Assembly (NCBI RefSeq): GCF_020035535.1
Contig: NZ_CP083349.1
Coordinates: 2,932,501 to 2,996,500 of the forward strand
Direction: 5' to 3'
DNA length: 64,000 nt
DNA from: Ensifer adhaerens
Lineage (GTDB): Bacteria; Pseudomonadota; Alphaproteobacteria; Rhizobiales; Rhizobiaceae
Both the position numbers and the translations under genes were made by a program. The notes under the pieces were generated by a model that saw nothing but the letters and a program-made list of their open reading frames with translations, did not search any database and was not told the DNA's origin. Shown piece by piece: positions 47,614-56,585 of the stretch. Every line of letters starts with the position of its first letter. The stretch's first letter is position 1.

Positions 47614-47630
47614 ACCCTACCCTCTGACGG
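47600..47630. terminator. Shared 3'-end hairpin with both stop codons in the loop
   Basis: Perfect 11-bp arms CCGTCAGAGGG and CCCTCTGACGG enclose a 9-base loop, TGAACCCTA. The loop contains the TGA of the sulfatase-superfamily gene and, on the other strand, the TAG of tlpA. No T-run follows, so termination would rely on the stem alone. Confidence 0.75.
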
Positions 47631-48276
47631 CAGCCGTGATCAGCGCCTTGGCATCGTCGCTGTCCCAGGCGGCCGGGCCGTTCATCGAGCCGATGAGGCA
47701 GCCCTTGTCGTCGAGCAGCAGCGTTGCCGGCAGGCCGAAGGCAAGGCCTTCCTTCTTCATGTTGTTGAACACGCCCATGGAGGCGTCACGGTAGTAGCCA
47801 AGGTCGTGAACGGCGGTCTCGTCGAGAAACGCCTTCGGCTTCTCATCGTCGCCGACATCGATATTGATTGCTACGACCTCGAACTTGTCGCTGCCGAGCG
47901 ACTTCTGCAGCGCGTTCAGCGCCGGCATTTCCTCGCGGCAGGGCACGCACCAGGTGGCCCAGAGATTGACGAGCAGGGTCTTGCCGGCAAAGGCGGAGAC
48001 ATTGGTCGGCTTGCCGTCGGGACCGTTGAAGTCGAGCGCGATCGGCCGCGGCGTTGACGCCGGCGACATTGCGGCGACATGTCCCTTCATGAACGGCGTC
48101 AGGGACGCGACCTTGGCCGATGTCAGCGGGCAGCTGGCATTCGCCGTTTCGGTTCCCTCGCCATTGCCAGACCCGGTCTCCTTCACGTATACCGCTGCCG
48201 CACCGACGATCACGCCAAACAGGGCGGCGAGCGCGAACAGTTTCACGGCCGGGGGGGATTTCTTCTGGTCGGGCAT
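47617..48276 (-). CDS. tlpA: TlpA-family thiol:disulfide interchange protein
   Basis: A 219-residue membrane-anchored thioredoxin-like protein has an N-terminal anchor ([21 protein letters not shown]) and a periplasmic thioredoxin fold with active site CVPC ([17 protein letters not shown], about 110-126). In rhizobia TlpA reduces Cu-site proteins during cytochrome oxidase assembly. The start at 48276 has GGAG at seven bases; the ORF continues eight codons upstream. It is divergent from argH by 26 bases. Confidence 0.93.
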   Translation of the reverse strand: MPDQKKSPPAVKLFALAALFGVIVGAAAVYVKETGSGNGEGTETANASCPLTSAKVASLTPFMKGHVAAMSPASTPRPIALDFNGPDGKPTNVSAFAGKTLLVNLWATWCVPCREEMPALNALQKSLGSDKFEVVAINIDVGDDEKPKAFLDETAVHDLGYYRDASMGVFNNMKKEGLAFGLPATLLLDDKGCLIGSMNGPAAWDSDDAKALITAAVRG

Positions 48277-48302
48277 TTCATTCTCCAAGGCGGGCATTCT
48301 TC

Positions 48303-49706
48303 ATGGCTGACGGCAATTCCGAGACGAAATCCTCCAACCAAATGTGGGGCGGTCGCTTTGCCTCGGGTCCGGACGCGATCATGGAGGAGATAAATGCCTC
48401 GATCGGCTTCGACAAGAAGCTCTATGCCCAGGACATCCGCGGCTCAATAGCGCATGCGACCATGCTGGCGCATCAAGGCATCATTTCTTCTGAAGACAAA
48501 GACAAGATCGTTCACGGCCTCAACACGATCCTGTCAGAGATCGAAAGCGGCCAGTTCGAATTCTCGCGCCGCCTCGAAGACATCCACATGAACATCGAGG
48601 CGCGGCTTGCAACGCTGATCGGCCCCGCCGCCGGACGCCTGCATACCGCCCGCTCGCGCAACGACCAGGTGGCGCTCGATTTCCGCCTCTGGGTCAAGGA
48701 AGAGCTGCAGCGGACCGAGAAGGCGCTGACGGCGCTCATCGCCGCCTTCCTCGACCGCGCCGAGGAGCATGCCGATACCGTCATGCCGGGCTTTACGCAC
48801 CTGCAGACGGCACAGCCCGTCACCTTCGGCCATCACTGCATGGCCTATGTCGAGATGTTTGGCCGCGACCGCTCGCGCGTACGCCACGCCATCGAGCACA
48901 TGGACGAAAGCCCGATCGGTGCTGCGGCACTTGCCGGCACCGGTTTCCCCATCGACCGGCACATGACGGCCAAGGCGCTCGGCTTTGCCGGCCCGACCCG
49001 CAACTCGATCGACACCGTGTCGGACCGCGATTTCGCGCTTGAATTCCTGTCGATGGCATCGATCACGGCCACGCACCTGTCGCGCCTCGCGGAAGAGATC
49101 GTCATCTGGTCGACGCCGCAATTCGGCTTCATCCGATTGTCGGATGCGTTCTCGACCGGCTCCTCGATCATGCCGCAGAAGAAGAACCCCGATGCCGCCG
49201 AACTGGTGCGCGCCAAGACCGGCCGCATCAACGGTTCGTTGATCGCGCTGCTCACGGTCATGAAGGGCCTGCCGCTCGCCTATTCCAAGGACATGCAGGA
49301 AGACAAGGAACAGGTCTTCGACGCTGCGGAGAGCCTTGAGCTGGCGATTGCCGCCATGACCGGCATGGTGCGGGACATGACTGTTCGCACCGACCGCATG
49401 AAGGCGGCTGCCGGCTCCGGCTATTCGACTGCGACCGATCTTGCCGACTGGCTGGTGCGTGAGGCAGGCCTGCCGTTCCGCGACGCCCACCACGTCACCG
49501 GCCGCGCCGTCGCGCTTGCCGAACAGAAGACCTGCGACCTCGCGGATCTCTCGCTTGCCGATCTGCAGTCGATCCATGCCGACATCACCGACAAGGTCTT
49601 CGACGTCCTGACGGTCGAGGCATCGGTTGCCAGCCGCACCTCCTTCGGCGGCACGGCCCCCAACGAGGTCCGCAAGCAGATCGCCTGGTGGCGCGCCCGC
49701 AACTAA
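48303..49706 (+). CDS. argH: Argininosuccinate lyase
   Basis: ArgH splits argininosuccinate into arginine and fumarate, the last step of arginine synthesis. The 467-residue homotetramer has the fumarase-superfamily signature [12 protein letters not shown] (about 280-291) and an N-terminal [21 protein letters not shown]. The start ATG at 48303 lies 26 bases from the divergent tlpA. It precedes lptM and lysA on the same strand, a common alphaproteobacterial order. Confidence 0.98.
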   Translation: MADGNSETKSSNQMWGGRFASGPDAIMEEINASIGFDKKLYAQDIRGSIAHATMLAHQGIISSEDKDKIVHGLNTILSEIESGQFEFSRRLEDIHMNIEARLATLIGPAAGRLHTARSRNDQVALDFRLWVKEELQRTEKALTALIAAFLDRAEEHADTVMPGFTHLQTAQPVTFGHHCMAYVEMFGRDRSRVRHAIEHMDESPIGAAALAGTGFPIDRHMTAKALGFAGPTRNSIDTVSDRDFALEFLSMASITATHLSRLAEEIVIWSTPQFGFIRLSDAFSTGSSIMPQKKNPDAAELVRAKTGRINGSLIALLTVMKGLPLAYSKDMQEDKEQVFDAAESLELAIAAMTGMVRDMTVRTDRMKAAAGSGYSTATDLADWLVREAGLPFRDAHHVTGRAVALAEQKTCDLADLSLADLQSIHADITDKVFDVLTVEASVASRTSFGGTAPNEVRKQIAWWRARN

Positions 49707-49815
49707 GGGACGGGTGAAGGTGTGGGCGGCCTCCGCCCGCAAATTCAGGGTGCACAAGCGCCTGAAAAATCGATAAGACATCGCACCAGCATCAGTCCCG
49801 CGAAGGAAAATAACG

Positions 49816-50010
49816 ATGACATTCACGAAGGCGGCCCGGCTTGCGCTCCTGCTGGCGATCCCCGGGCTGGTTCTTGTCGGTTGCGGACGCAAGGGCGATC
49901 TCGACCGTCCCGGTTCGACGGCGCCGATCAACACCAAGGCGCCCGCCGGAACCGTGGAGCAAAAGGAAAAACCGGACGACCGTCCCTTCCTGCTCGATCC
50001 CCTCCTTTAG
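49816..50010 (+). CDS. lptM: Small lipoprotein, LptM-like
   Basis: A 64-residue lipoprotein has a lipobox LVGC (residues 20-23, in LALLLAIPGLVLVGCGRKGDLDRP). GRKGDL after the acylated cysteine is the hallmark of the YifL/LptM family, which helps oxidise the LptD outer-membrane complex. The short polar tail (KPDDRPFLLDPLL) is typical. Its place between argH and lysA matches other proteobacteria. Confidence 0.9.
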   Translation: MTFTKAARLALLLAIPGLVLVGCGRKGDLDRPGSTAPINTKAPAGTVEQKEKPDDRPFLLDPLL

Positions 50011-50065
50011 ATCCCTTCATCGTTTCCCGCGAAGCACTGACTTGATCTAACTCTTTGAAAATTTG

Positions 50066-50106
50066 CAGTTCCGAACGGAAAATTGCTATAAACTTTCCTG
50101 GAATTG
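50066..50106. repeat. Palindromic repeat directly upstream of lysA
   Basis: CAGTTCC and GGAATTG form the outer arms, with one G-T wobble, around GGAAAA / CTTTCC. The element ends 22 bases before the lysA start codon and lies in the probable leader. Confidence 0.65.
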
Positions 50107-50127
50107 CGCAAAGCCGAGCTGCAGCCC

Positions 50128-51396
50128 GTGAACCATTTCCAGTACCGCGACGGAATCCTCTACGCTGAAGACGTGCCGGTCACCGACATCGCGCGCGCCG
50201 TCGGCACACCTTTCTATTGCTACTCGACCGCCACGCTCGAGCGCCATTACACGGTCTTTTCCAAGGCCTTCGCCGATGTCGACGCGATGGTTTGCTATGC
50301 GATGAAGGCCAATTCCAACCAGGCGGTGCTGAAGACGCTCGGCCGCCTCGGCGCGGGCGTCGACGTCGTCTCGGGCGGCGAACTCCGCCGTGCGCTTGCA
50401 GCCGGCATTCCCGCAAGCCGGATCATGTTTTCCGGCGTCGGCAAGACACCGCACGAAATGGACCTGGCGCTGGACGCCGGCATCTATTGCTTCAACGTCG
50501 AATCCGAGCCGGAACTCGAGGTGCTGAACCAGCGGGCCGTGCGCGCCGGCAAGCGCGCCCATGTGTCCTTCCGCATCAACCCTGACGTCGATGCGAAGAC
50601 CCATTCCAAGATCTCGACGGGCAAGAAGGAAAACAAGTTCGGCATTTCCTGGGAGCGCGCTCGCGCCGTCTATGCTCATGCGGCCAGCCTGCCGGGTATC
50701 CAGGTGACCGGTATCGACATGCATATCGGCAGCCAGATCACCGAACTGCAGCCCTTCGACGACGCCTTCAAGCTGCTGCGCGAACTGGTCGACACGCTGC
50801 GCTCCGACGGCCACTCGATCGACCATGTCGATATCGGCGGGGGCCTGGGAATTCCCTACAAGGACGACAACAACCCGCCGCCCCTGCCGGATGCCTACGC
50901 GGAAATCGTCAAGAGCCAGCTGCAGTCGCTTGGCTGCAAGATCGTCACCGAGCCGGGCCGGCTGATCGTCGGCAATGCCGGCATCCTCGTGACCGAAGTG
51001 CTCTACGTGAAGGATGGCGGCGACAAGACCTTCGTCATCGTCGACGGTGCGATGAACGACCTGATCCGTCCGACGCTGTACGAGGCCTATCACGAGATCC
51101 GCCCCGTTCGCATCTCCGCCGCCAACGCTCCGCGCATCCGCGCCGACGTCGTCGGCCCGGTCTGCGAAACCGGCGACTACCTCGCGCTCGACCGCGAGAT
51201 GGCCATGCCGAAGCCGGGCGATCTCTTCGCCGTCAGCTCGGCCGGCGCCTACGGCGCCGTACAGGCCAGCACCTACAATTCCCGCCTGCTGATCCCCGAA
51301 GTTCTGGTCAAGGGCGACCGCTTCCACGTGATCCGCCCGCGCCAGGACCATGACGCGCTGATCGGCCTCGATTCGGTGCCGGACTGGCTCGCCTGA
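50128..51396 (+). CDS. lysA: Diaminopimelate decarboxylase
   Basis: LysA decarboxylates meso-diaminopimelate to lysine, using pyridoxal phosphate. The 422-residue fold III enzyme has the PLP lysine in VCYAMKANSN (about 52-61), HIGSQITEL, the phosphate-binding VDIGGGLGIPY and the C-terminal CETGDYLA. I chose GTG at 50128 (NHFQYRDGILYAEDVPV), as homologues begin; a TTG eight codons upstream falls inside the repeat. It forms the end of the pathway opened by lysC at 11.6 kb. Confidence 0.97.
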   Translation: MNHFQYRDGILYAEDVPVTDIARAVGTPFYCYSTATLERHYTVFSKAFADVDAMVCYAMKANSNQAVLKTLGRLGAGVDVVSGGELRRALAAGIPASRIMFSGVGKTPHEMDLALDAGIYCFNVESEPELEVLNQRAVRAGKRAHVSFRINPDVDAKTHSKISTGKKENKFGISWERARAVYAHAASLPGIQVTGIDMHIGSQITELQPFDDAFKLLRELVDTLRSDGHSIDHVDIGGGLGIPYKDDNNPPPLPDAYAEIVKSQLQSLGCKIVTEPGRLIVGNAGILVTEVLYVKDGGDKTFVIVDGAMNDLIRPTLYEAYHEIRPVRISAANAPRIRADVVGPVCETGDYLALDREMAMPKPGDLFAVSSAGAYGAVQASTYNSRLLIPEVLVKGDRFHVIRPRQDHDALIGLDSVPDWLA

Positions 51397-51644
51397 GCCA
51401 GCCGGCATGAACGACGACAATCTGTGGATCGGCCATCCGGGCGATCACGATTCTGTTTGCGCCCTCGTCTTCGCCACAAACGATGGTATCCTGAAAGCTC
51501 AAGCAGCGACCTATGCGCGTCCGACAAGATGCGCAGCGCTGGAGGTGACAAGAGAAAGTGTGCGCCGCTTTCGGGGGACATCTCGCTTTACTATATTGAG
51601 GTCAGCCACGTGCGTGATGGGCGACCGAAAGGAAACTTGGGCGG

Positions 51645-54299
51645 ATGACGCAATTCCGGCAGGATGAAACGCCACAACCGAAGCCGTTTTCGAGAACCCT
51701 GGCACTGAAGAGATGGCTGGCGCGCTCGGTGCTGGTCGCCGAGCAGCTTCTGCCACGCATCCTGCTTCCCGGCTCCATCGTCCTCCTGTTTCTGGCCTTC
51801 GCTTGGCTCGGCTTCTTCCGTGTGGCGCCGTTCTGGCTGCATGCTGCGGCCCTCTTTGCCTTCGCCATCGGCTTCCTCGCATCCCTCGTGCCGCTCGCGC
51901 AGATTCGTTTGCCCGGCACCGTGGACGCAGACCGCATGCTGGAGGAGCGCAACGCCCTGCCCCACCAGGCGATCCGCGTCCAGGACGATCGTCCGGCCAC
52001 AGACAGCCCCTTGAGCGAAGCGCTGTGGCGCGAACACCAGACCCGCATGGCGCGGATGATCGGCGCCCTCGATACCGGGCTTCCGCGTCCCGATATCGCC
52101 CGGCACGATCCTTATGCCCTGCGCGCCGTGCCTGTGCTTCTCGCCTGTGTCGCCTTCGCCTATTCCTATTCCAACCGTGCCGGCCTCCTCAGCGACGCGT
52201 TACGCCTGCCACAGGCTTCTGTCGAAACGGCTGACATACGCATCGATGCCTGGGTGACGCCGCCGGCCTATACCGGCCGCGCGCCGATCTTCCTCACCGG
52301 CAAGCCCGAGACGGCATCGGCGACAGAAGACACCGGAGCCATCACCATCCCGCAATTCAGCGACCTGACGGTCCGGGTCACCGGCGCTGGGCCGGACCAG
52401 ATCGTTCGCTTCGCGGAAAACGGCGCGGCCGAGGCAGTCGCCATTCCAGCGACCGGCCAGAAGCCTGAGGAAACGCAGACCAGGCCGAAGGTGGGCGACG
52501 CCGGTCCGAAGGTTGCCGAAATGGTTGCAACGGAGCCGGCGCACAATCCGAATGCCGTGCGCAACCACGTCTACAAGATCGTCAAGGACGGCGAACTCGT
52601 CGTCGGCGATCGGCGCTGGGCGTTCAAGATCATTCCGGACGGCGTGCCGCAGATCTCCTTCGACGGCATTCCTCGTCCCACCGTCAACGCGGCGCTGGAG
52701 ATCACCTTCGCCGCGACAGACGATTATGGCATCGCCCAGGCCTGGGCCGAGATCAAACCGATCGAGGAAGCCCCTGAGGGCGCTCGTCCACTTTATCCGC
52801 TGCCGGAATATCGGCTCGACCTGCCGCGACGCAACGCGCGCGAGGCCAAGGGCACGACCAGCCGGAACCTCAGCGAGCATCCGCTATCCGGCAAGCGCGT
52901 GCAGATTACCCTGGTTGCCCGCGACGCCGCGGGCCAGGAGGGCCGCAGCCCGCCGCACGAGATGATCCTGCCTGCCCGGCAGTTCATACAGCCGCTCGCC
53001 GGTGCGGTGGCGGAACAGCGCCAGGTCTTCGCGCTCAATGCCAACGACCTGCGGCGCGCCATCGACCTCAACGATGCCGTGACCTCCCTTGCCGAGGACT
53101 GGATCCCAAACCTTACGCATTTCCTGCTGTTGAAGTCGGCGCGTACGCGCATGGCGCTTGCCTACAACGACGACATGCTGCGTGACGCCGCCGGATACCT
53201 CTGGGAGATCGCACTCGGTATCGAGGATGGCGACCTCTCACTCGCCGAACGGCGCCTGCGCGACGCGCAGCAAGCGCTCTCGGACGCCCTGGAGCGCAAC
53301 GCATCCGATCAGGAAATCGCCAAGCTGATGCAGGAACTGCGCCAGGCAATGCAGGAATACATGCAGGCTCTCGCCCAGCAGGCGGCAAAAGACCCGCGCA
53401 TGGCCGGAAAGATGAACCCGAACAACATGCTGCGCCAGCAGGACCTCGAGAGGATGATGAACCAGATCGAGAACCTGGCGCGTTCCGGCGCGCGCGATCA
53501 GGCGCGCCAGATGCTTTCGGAACTGCAGCGCATGATGAACAATCTGCAGGCCGGTCGCGGCCAACAGCAGATGGGCCAGCAGAACGATGCCGCGAGCCAG
53601 CAGATCGAAAAGCTCGGAAAATTGCTGCAGGATCAACAGAAGCTCATGGACGAGACCTTCAAGCTCGACCAGGCGCAGCGCGACCGAATGCAGCGCGGCG
53701 ACCCGCTGCAGGGCGAGGACAACGAGCTCTTCGGTCAGGAGATGCCGCAGGATCCGGGGCAGCAAGGCGATCCGAATGGCCAGCCCAACCCGCTCGACGA
53801 CATGACCGCCGAACAGCTCAAGGATGCGCTCAAGCAGCTGAAGCAGCAGCAGGACGCACTTGGCAAGCAGCTCGGTGAACTCAACAAGAGCCTGGAAAAC
53901 ATGGGCATCAAGCCGGGCAAGGGCTTCGGCGAGGCCCAGCGCGAAATGGATGGCGCCTCCGGCGCGCTTGGCAAGGGCCAGGGCGAACAGGCGGTCGGCA
54001 ACCAGGGCCGCGCGCTACAGGCGCTGCGCCAGGGCGCCCAGGACATGATGAACCAGATGCAGAGCCAGGGTCAGGGCCCCGGCATGGGCGTCCCGCAATT
54101 CGGCCAGAACGACCGCGACCCGCTCGGCCGGCCCCAGAACAACCGCGGTCCGGAATTTGGCGATCACGTCAAGGTGCCTGAGGAGTTCGACACGCAACGC
54201 GCCCGTCAGATCCTCGAAGAAATCCGCCGCCGGCTCGGAGACAATCTGTCGCCTGAGGTTGAGCGCCAATATCTCGAGCGCCTGCTCGACATGCAATGA
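51645..54299 (+). CDS. TIGR02302 family membrane-anchored protein
   Basis: An 884-residue alphaproteobacterial protein of unknown function. It has two adjacent transmembrane helices near the N-terminus (about 40-85), another at about 155-175, a large beta-rich periplasmic region (about 180-480), and a long Gln- and Met-rich, coiled-coil-like C-terminal third (LMQELRQAMQEYMQALAQQAA ... KQLKQQQDALGKQLGELNKSLENMGIKPGKGFGEAQREMDGASG). The C-terminus is conserved (EFDTQRARQILEEIRRRLGDNLSPEVERQYLERLLDM). Such a shape suggests an envelope scaffold, but no activity is established. It follows lysA by 248 bases. Confidence 0.88.
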   Translation: MTQFRQDETPQPKPFSRTLALKRWLARSVLVAEQLLPRILLPGSIVLLFLAFAWLGFFRVAPFWLHAAALFAFAIGFLASLVPLAQIRLPGTVDADRMLEERNALPHQAIRVQDDRPATDSPLSEALWREHQTRMARMIGALDTGLPRPDIARHDPYALRAVPVLLACVAFAYSYSNRAGLLSDALRLPQASVETADIRIDAWVTPPAYTGRAPIFLTGKPETASATEDTGAITIPQFSDLTVRVTGAGPDQIVRFAENGAAEAVAIPATGQKPEETQTRPKVGDAGPKVAEMVATEPAHNPNAVRNHVYKIVKDGELVVGDRRWAFKIIPDGVPQISFDGIPRPTVNAALEITFAATDDYGIAQAWAEIKPIEEAPEGARPLYPLPEYRLDLPRRNAREAKGTTSRNLSEHPLSGKRVQITLVARDAAGQEGRSPPHEMILPARQFIQPLAGAVAEQRQVFALNANDLRRAIDLNDAVTSLAEDWIPNLTHFLLLKSARTRMALAYNDDMLRDAAGYLWEIALGIEDGDLSLAERRLRDAQQALSDALERNASDQEIAKLMQELRQAMQEYMQALAQQAAKDPRMAGKMNPNNMLRQQDLERMMNQIENLARSGARDQARQMLSELQRMMNNLQAGRGQQQMGQQNDAASQQIEKLGKLLQDQQKLMDETFKLDQAQRDRMQRGDPLQGEDNELFGQEMPQDPGQQGDPNGQPNPLDDMTAEQLKDALKQLKQQQDALGKQLGELNKSLENMGIKPGKGFGEAQREMDGASGALGKGQGEQAVGNQGRALQALRQGAQDMMNQMQSQGQGPGMGVPQFGQNDRDPLGRPQNNRGPEFGDHVKVPEEFDTQRARQILEEIRRRLGDNLSPEVERQYLERLLDMQ

Positions 54300-54418
54300 G
54301 CCCCGACGCAGCTTCGCGCCAGTCGATCTGATACGTCAGTGCCAAAGGGCCACGGCGTCGCGGCGTGTGGCCTGACGCACGCGACCTTGGCAACAATCAG
54401 TCTTCGGATTGGGGGGCG

Positions 54419-54778
54419 TCAGGCGGCGAGCGCCAGCGCAACGGCCTTGCGGATATCGGGAAGGGAAAAGGGCTTGGAGATGACGTCGACGATCTTGTCG
54501 GCCAGATCGTCGGCGCGTTCGCGCTGTTCGGCATAGCCGGTCATCAGCAGAATCTTCATTGCCGGAAAAGCGGCCGACGCCTGGTGCGTCAGTTCGATCC
54601 CGTCCATCACCGGCATGCGAATATCGGAAAGCAGAAGATCGAAAGCCTCGCTCTGCAGGCAGGCAAGGCCGTCGGCACCGTCGCCCGCCTCGACCGTCTC
54701 ATGGCCGTCGAGCTTCAGTGCCCGCGCGACGAAGGAACGCAACGCGTCCTCGTCCTCGGTAATCAGGATCTTCGCCAT
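54419..54778 (-). CDS. cpdR: Cell-cycle response regulator CpdR
   Basis: A single-domain receiver of 119 residues. It has the acidic pocket EDED at 8-11, the phosphorylated aspartate at 52 (LLLSDIRMPVMDG) and the conserved lysine in ISKPFSL. In alphaproteobacteria, unphosphorylated CpdR brings ClpXP to the pole and primes degradation of cell-cycle regulators under control of the CckA-ChpT phosphorelay. The C-terminus ends ALALAA, resembling an ssrA-type degron. The inner ATG at 54778 fits the GGAGG spacing better than 54781. Confidence 0.93.
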   Translation of the reverse strand: MAKILITEDEDALRSFVARALKLDGHETVEAGDGADGLACLQSEAFDLLLSDIRMPVMDGIELTHQASAAFPAMKILLMTGYAEQRERADDLADKIVDVISKPFSLPDIRKAVALALAA

Positions 54779-55000
54779 CATGGCCTCCGCGTTTCCGAGG
54801 CGCGGCTTTACGCCGGCGCCCGCACCTGATCCAAAAGGTTACAGCGGGCGTCGGTCATCGACCGGACACGACGGCGCTGCAGCACCACGAATCCGATAGG
54901 GAATCACCACGCGGTGCATCCCCAACCAACCAGTTTTTCGTTTGTGTTCGGTAAACGCGGAGCGACCGGATTTCAGGGTCGACGTCCCGTTTTGGCACAC

Positions 55001-55546
55001 TTACTCGGCGTCACCCGTGACGACACCCACGAAAGGCAGCTCGCGGAAGGCGTAGGCCACGTCCATGCCGTAGCCGACGACGAAATGATCGGGGCACTCA
55101 AAACCGACATAATCGGCCTCGAGTTCGACCCGGCGCTTGACCCGCTTGTCGAGCAGCACGGCGATCGTCACGTTACGGGCGCCACGCTCGTACATCAACT
55201 CCTTGGCGAAACGCAGCGTCCGGCCGGATTCGAGAATGTCGTCGATCAGAAGCACGTCGCGTCCATGCACGTCGCTGTCAATATCCTTGGTGATCTTGAC
55301 GCCCTGCGAGACGGTGCCGGTGCCGTAGCTCGACAGAGTGATGAACTCGACTTCCGGCGCAAGGCCGGCCGAATGCATGGCGCGGATCAGGTCGGCGGCG
55401 AAGATGAACGACCCCTTGAGCACCGCGATTACCAGCAGATCCTTGTGCGGACCGTTGACGATCATCCCGGCCAGCTCGCTGTTGCGCGCGGCAATCGTTT
55501 CGGCCGTGTAGAGAGGTTCGATATTCTTACCGCGAACGACGGGCAT
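55001..55546 (-). CDS. hpt: Hypoxanthine phosphoribosyltransferase
   Basis: Hpt makes IMP (and GMP) from hypoxanthine (and guanine) with PRPP in purine salvage. The 181-residue type I PRTase has the PRPP loop VLLIDDILESGRTL (about 97-110), the KGSFIFAADLIRAM block and the C-terminal DFVVGYG-like motif (CPDHFVVGYGMDVAYAFRELPFVGVV). The ATG at 55546 was preferred to the TTG at 55549. It lies 63 bases downstream of the DUF3426-like gene on the same strand. Confidence 0.95.
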   Translation of the reverse strand: MPVVRGKNIEPLYTAETIAARNSELAGMIVNGPHKDLLVIAVLKGSFIFAADLIRAMHSAGLAPEVEFITLSSYGTGTVSQGVKITKDIDSDVHGRDVLLIDDILESGRTLRFAKELMYERGARNVTIAVLLDKRVKRRVELEADYVGFECPDHFVVGYGMDVAYAFRELPFVGVVTGDAE

Positions 55547-55609
55547 CAAGGCTTCTCCAGCGTTTCATCCGGAAGACCGAAGCCTTCCCATCCGCGCCGC
55601 TTAGCACAA

Positions 55610-56272
55610 TCAGCGTGCCGAAACACCGTTTTCAGCGAAGGAAACCGTCACATCGGGCATTTTTCCACCTGCATAGGGCAGTCGCGTCATGAAATGGCGG
55701 CTCTCGCCGGGGGCAATCGCCGCACCTTCCGGCATCACGCGCGTGGTCGTCACCTGCCGCCCGTTGGCCGCCACCCCCACCAGGACAAGAGGCAAACGCT
55801 GTTCGACGTCCGAGCGGTTGTCGATCGAGCCATACACCGAAAGCACCCGCATGCCGCCGGAATAATCGAGAGTGGTCGTCACCCCAGTGATCAAAAGCGG
55901 CTGCACATCTGCCTGCCCGTCACCGGCAAAACCGACAATCCCCAGGAAGGATGCGAGCGCAAAACCCGCGACCAGGCCGGCGAAGCGGCGCGCCGGCATG
56001 TCGCGCAGCCGCCCTTCGGCAAGGCTCAGCGCCCGGGCGGCAAGCGACGTCTTTTCGGCCACGACCGTCAAGGTCGGCCGTTTCCGATTTCGGCTCTTCG
56101 CATTGTCGTTGAACACCGCATAGGGCGCACGGCGCGACGGGCCGGCAATCACCTCGAACTCGGCATCGACGTAGTCGACACGTCTCGGCATCGCGGCTGC
56201 CTCCCGCCCACCCCTTTCGGGCGGCAAGAAGTCCGCGGAGGCGCCTGCGGCTTTGGTCCGGAATGCGTGCAT
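55610..56272 (-). CDS. DUF3426-like single-pass membrane protein
   Basis: A 220-residue protein has a cytosolic, Arg-rich N-terminal half, one transmembrane segment (RFAGLVAGFALASFLGIVGFA, about 96-116) and an external beta-rich domain (LLITGVTTTLDYSGGMRVLSVYGSIDNRSDVEQRLPLVLVGVAANGRQV ... PYAGGKMPDVTVSF). This domain resembles DUF3426, which in other bacteria follows a zinc ribbon, but no Cys pairs are visible here. The start at 56272 follows GGAGGAA. It is divergent from ftsE with a CtrA-type box in the 313-bp gap, which suggests cell-cycle control. Confidence 0.75.
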   Translation of the reverse strand: MHAFRTKAAGASADFLPPERGGREAAAMPRRVDYVDAEFEVIAGPSRRAPYAVFNDNAKSRNRKRPTLTVVAEKTSLAARALSLAEGRLRDMPARRFAGLVAGFALASFLGIVGFAGDGQADVQPLLITGVTTTLDYSGGMRVLSVYGSIDNRSDVEQRLPLVLVGVAANGRQVTTTRVMPEGAAIAPGESRHFMTRLPYAGGKMPDVTVSFAENGVSAR

Positions 56273-56585
56273 GACCAGTTCCTCCTGTCTCACGCGGAGA
56301 CGGGCGGCCGTTCGACCTGCCACCTCGGCTGCGAAACCATCGGGCAATGCGCGAACCCTTGGGTGTGCAAGAATCTAGGCATTGCATCAAATCTTTCCGA
56401 CACGTAAACCGGAATGGTTAATGTTTCGGAAAGACGTCGCGAAAGCGGCACCTTTTCATGAAAAATTAACCGCTGCTTAACCATGATTCCGCTGGCGGTT
56501 TTGCCTTTCGAGGCTGGTCGTCCTATGCGCGGAGGACCGGAACCGGCCGTCGGTTGCAGGGCCGTGAGAGAGACTGGGCTGCCGC
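56273..56585. other. Divergent regulatory region between the DUF3426-like gene and ftsE
   Basis: This 313-bp gap is A/T-richer than its surroundings in its right half. It contains the CtrA-type box at 56466-56480 and a single TTAACC half-site around 56412-56420. The sequence shows no further ORF. Confidence 0.7.
56466..56480 (+). promoter_or_regulatory. CtrA-type binding box upstream of ftsE
   Basis: TTAA-CCGCTGC-TTAA, followed by CC, matches the full CtrA recognition pattern TTAA-N7-TTAA. It lies 106 bases before the ftsE start codon. CtrA is the master cell-cycle regulator of alphaproteobacteria. Confidence 0.7.

Noticed and set aside
51407..51667. Plus-strand ORF of 86 codons between lysA and the TIGR02302 gene
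   Set aside because: It runs through a degenerate repeat and into the start of the next gene in another frame, with no family resemblance.
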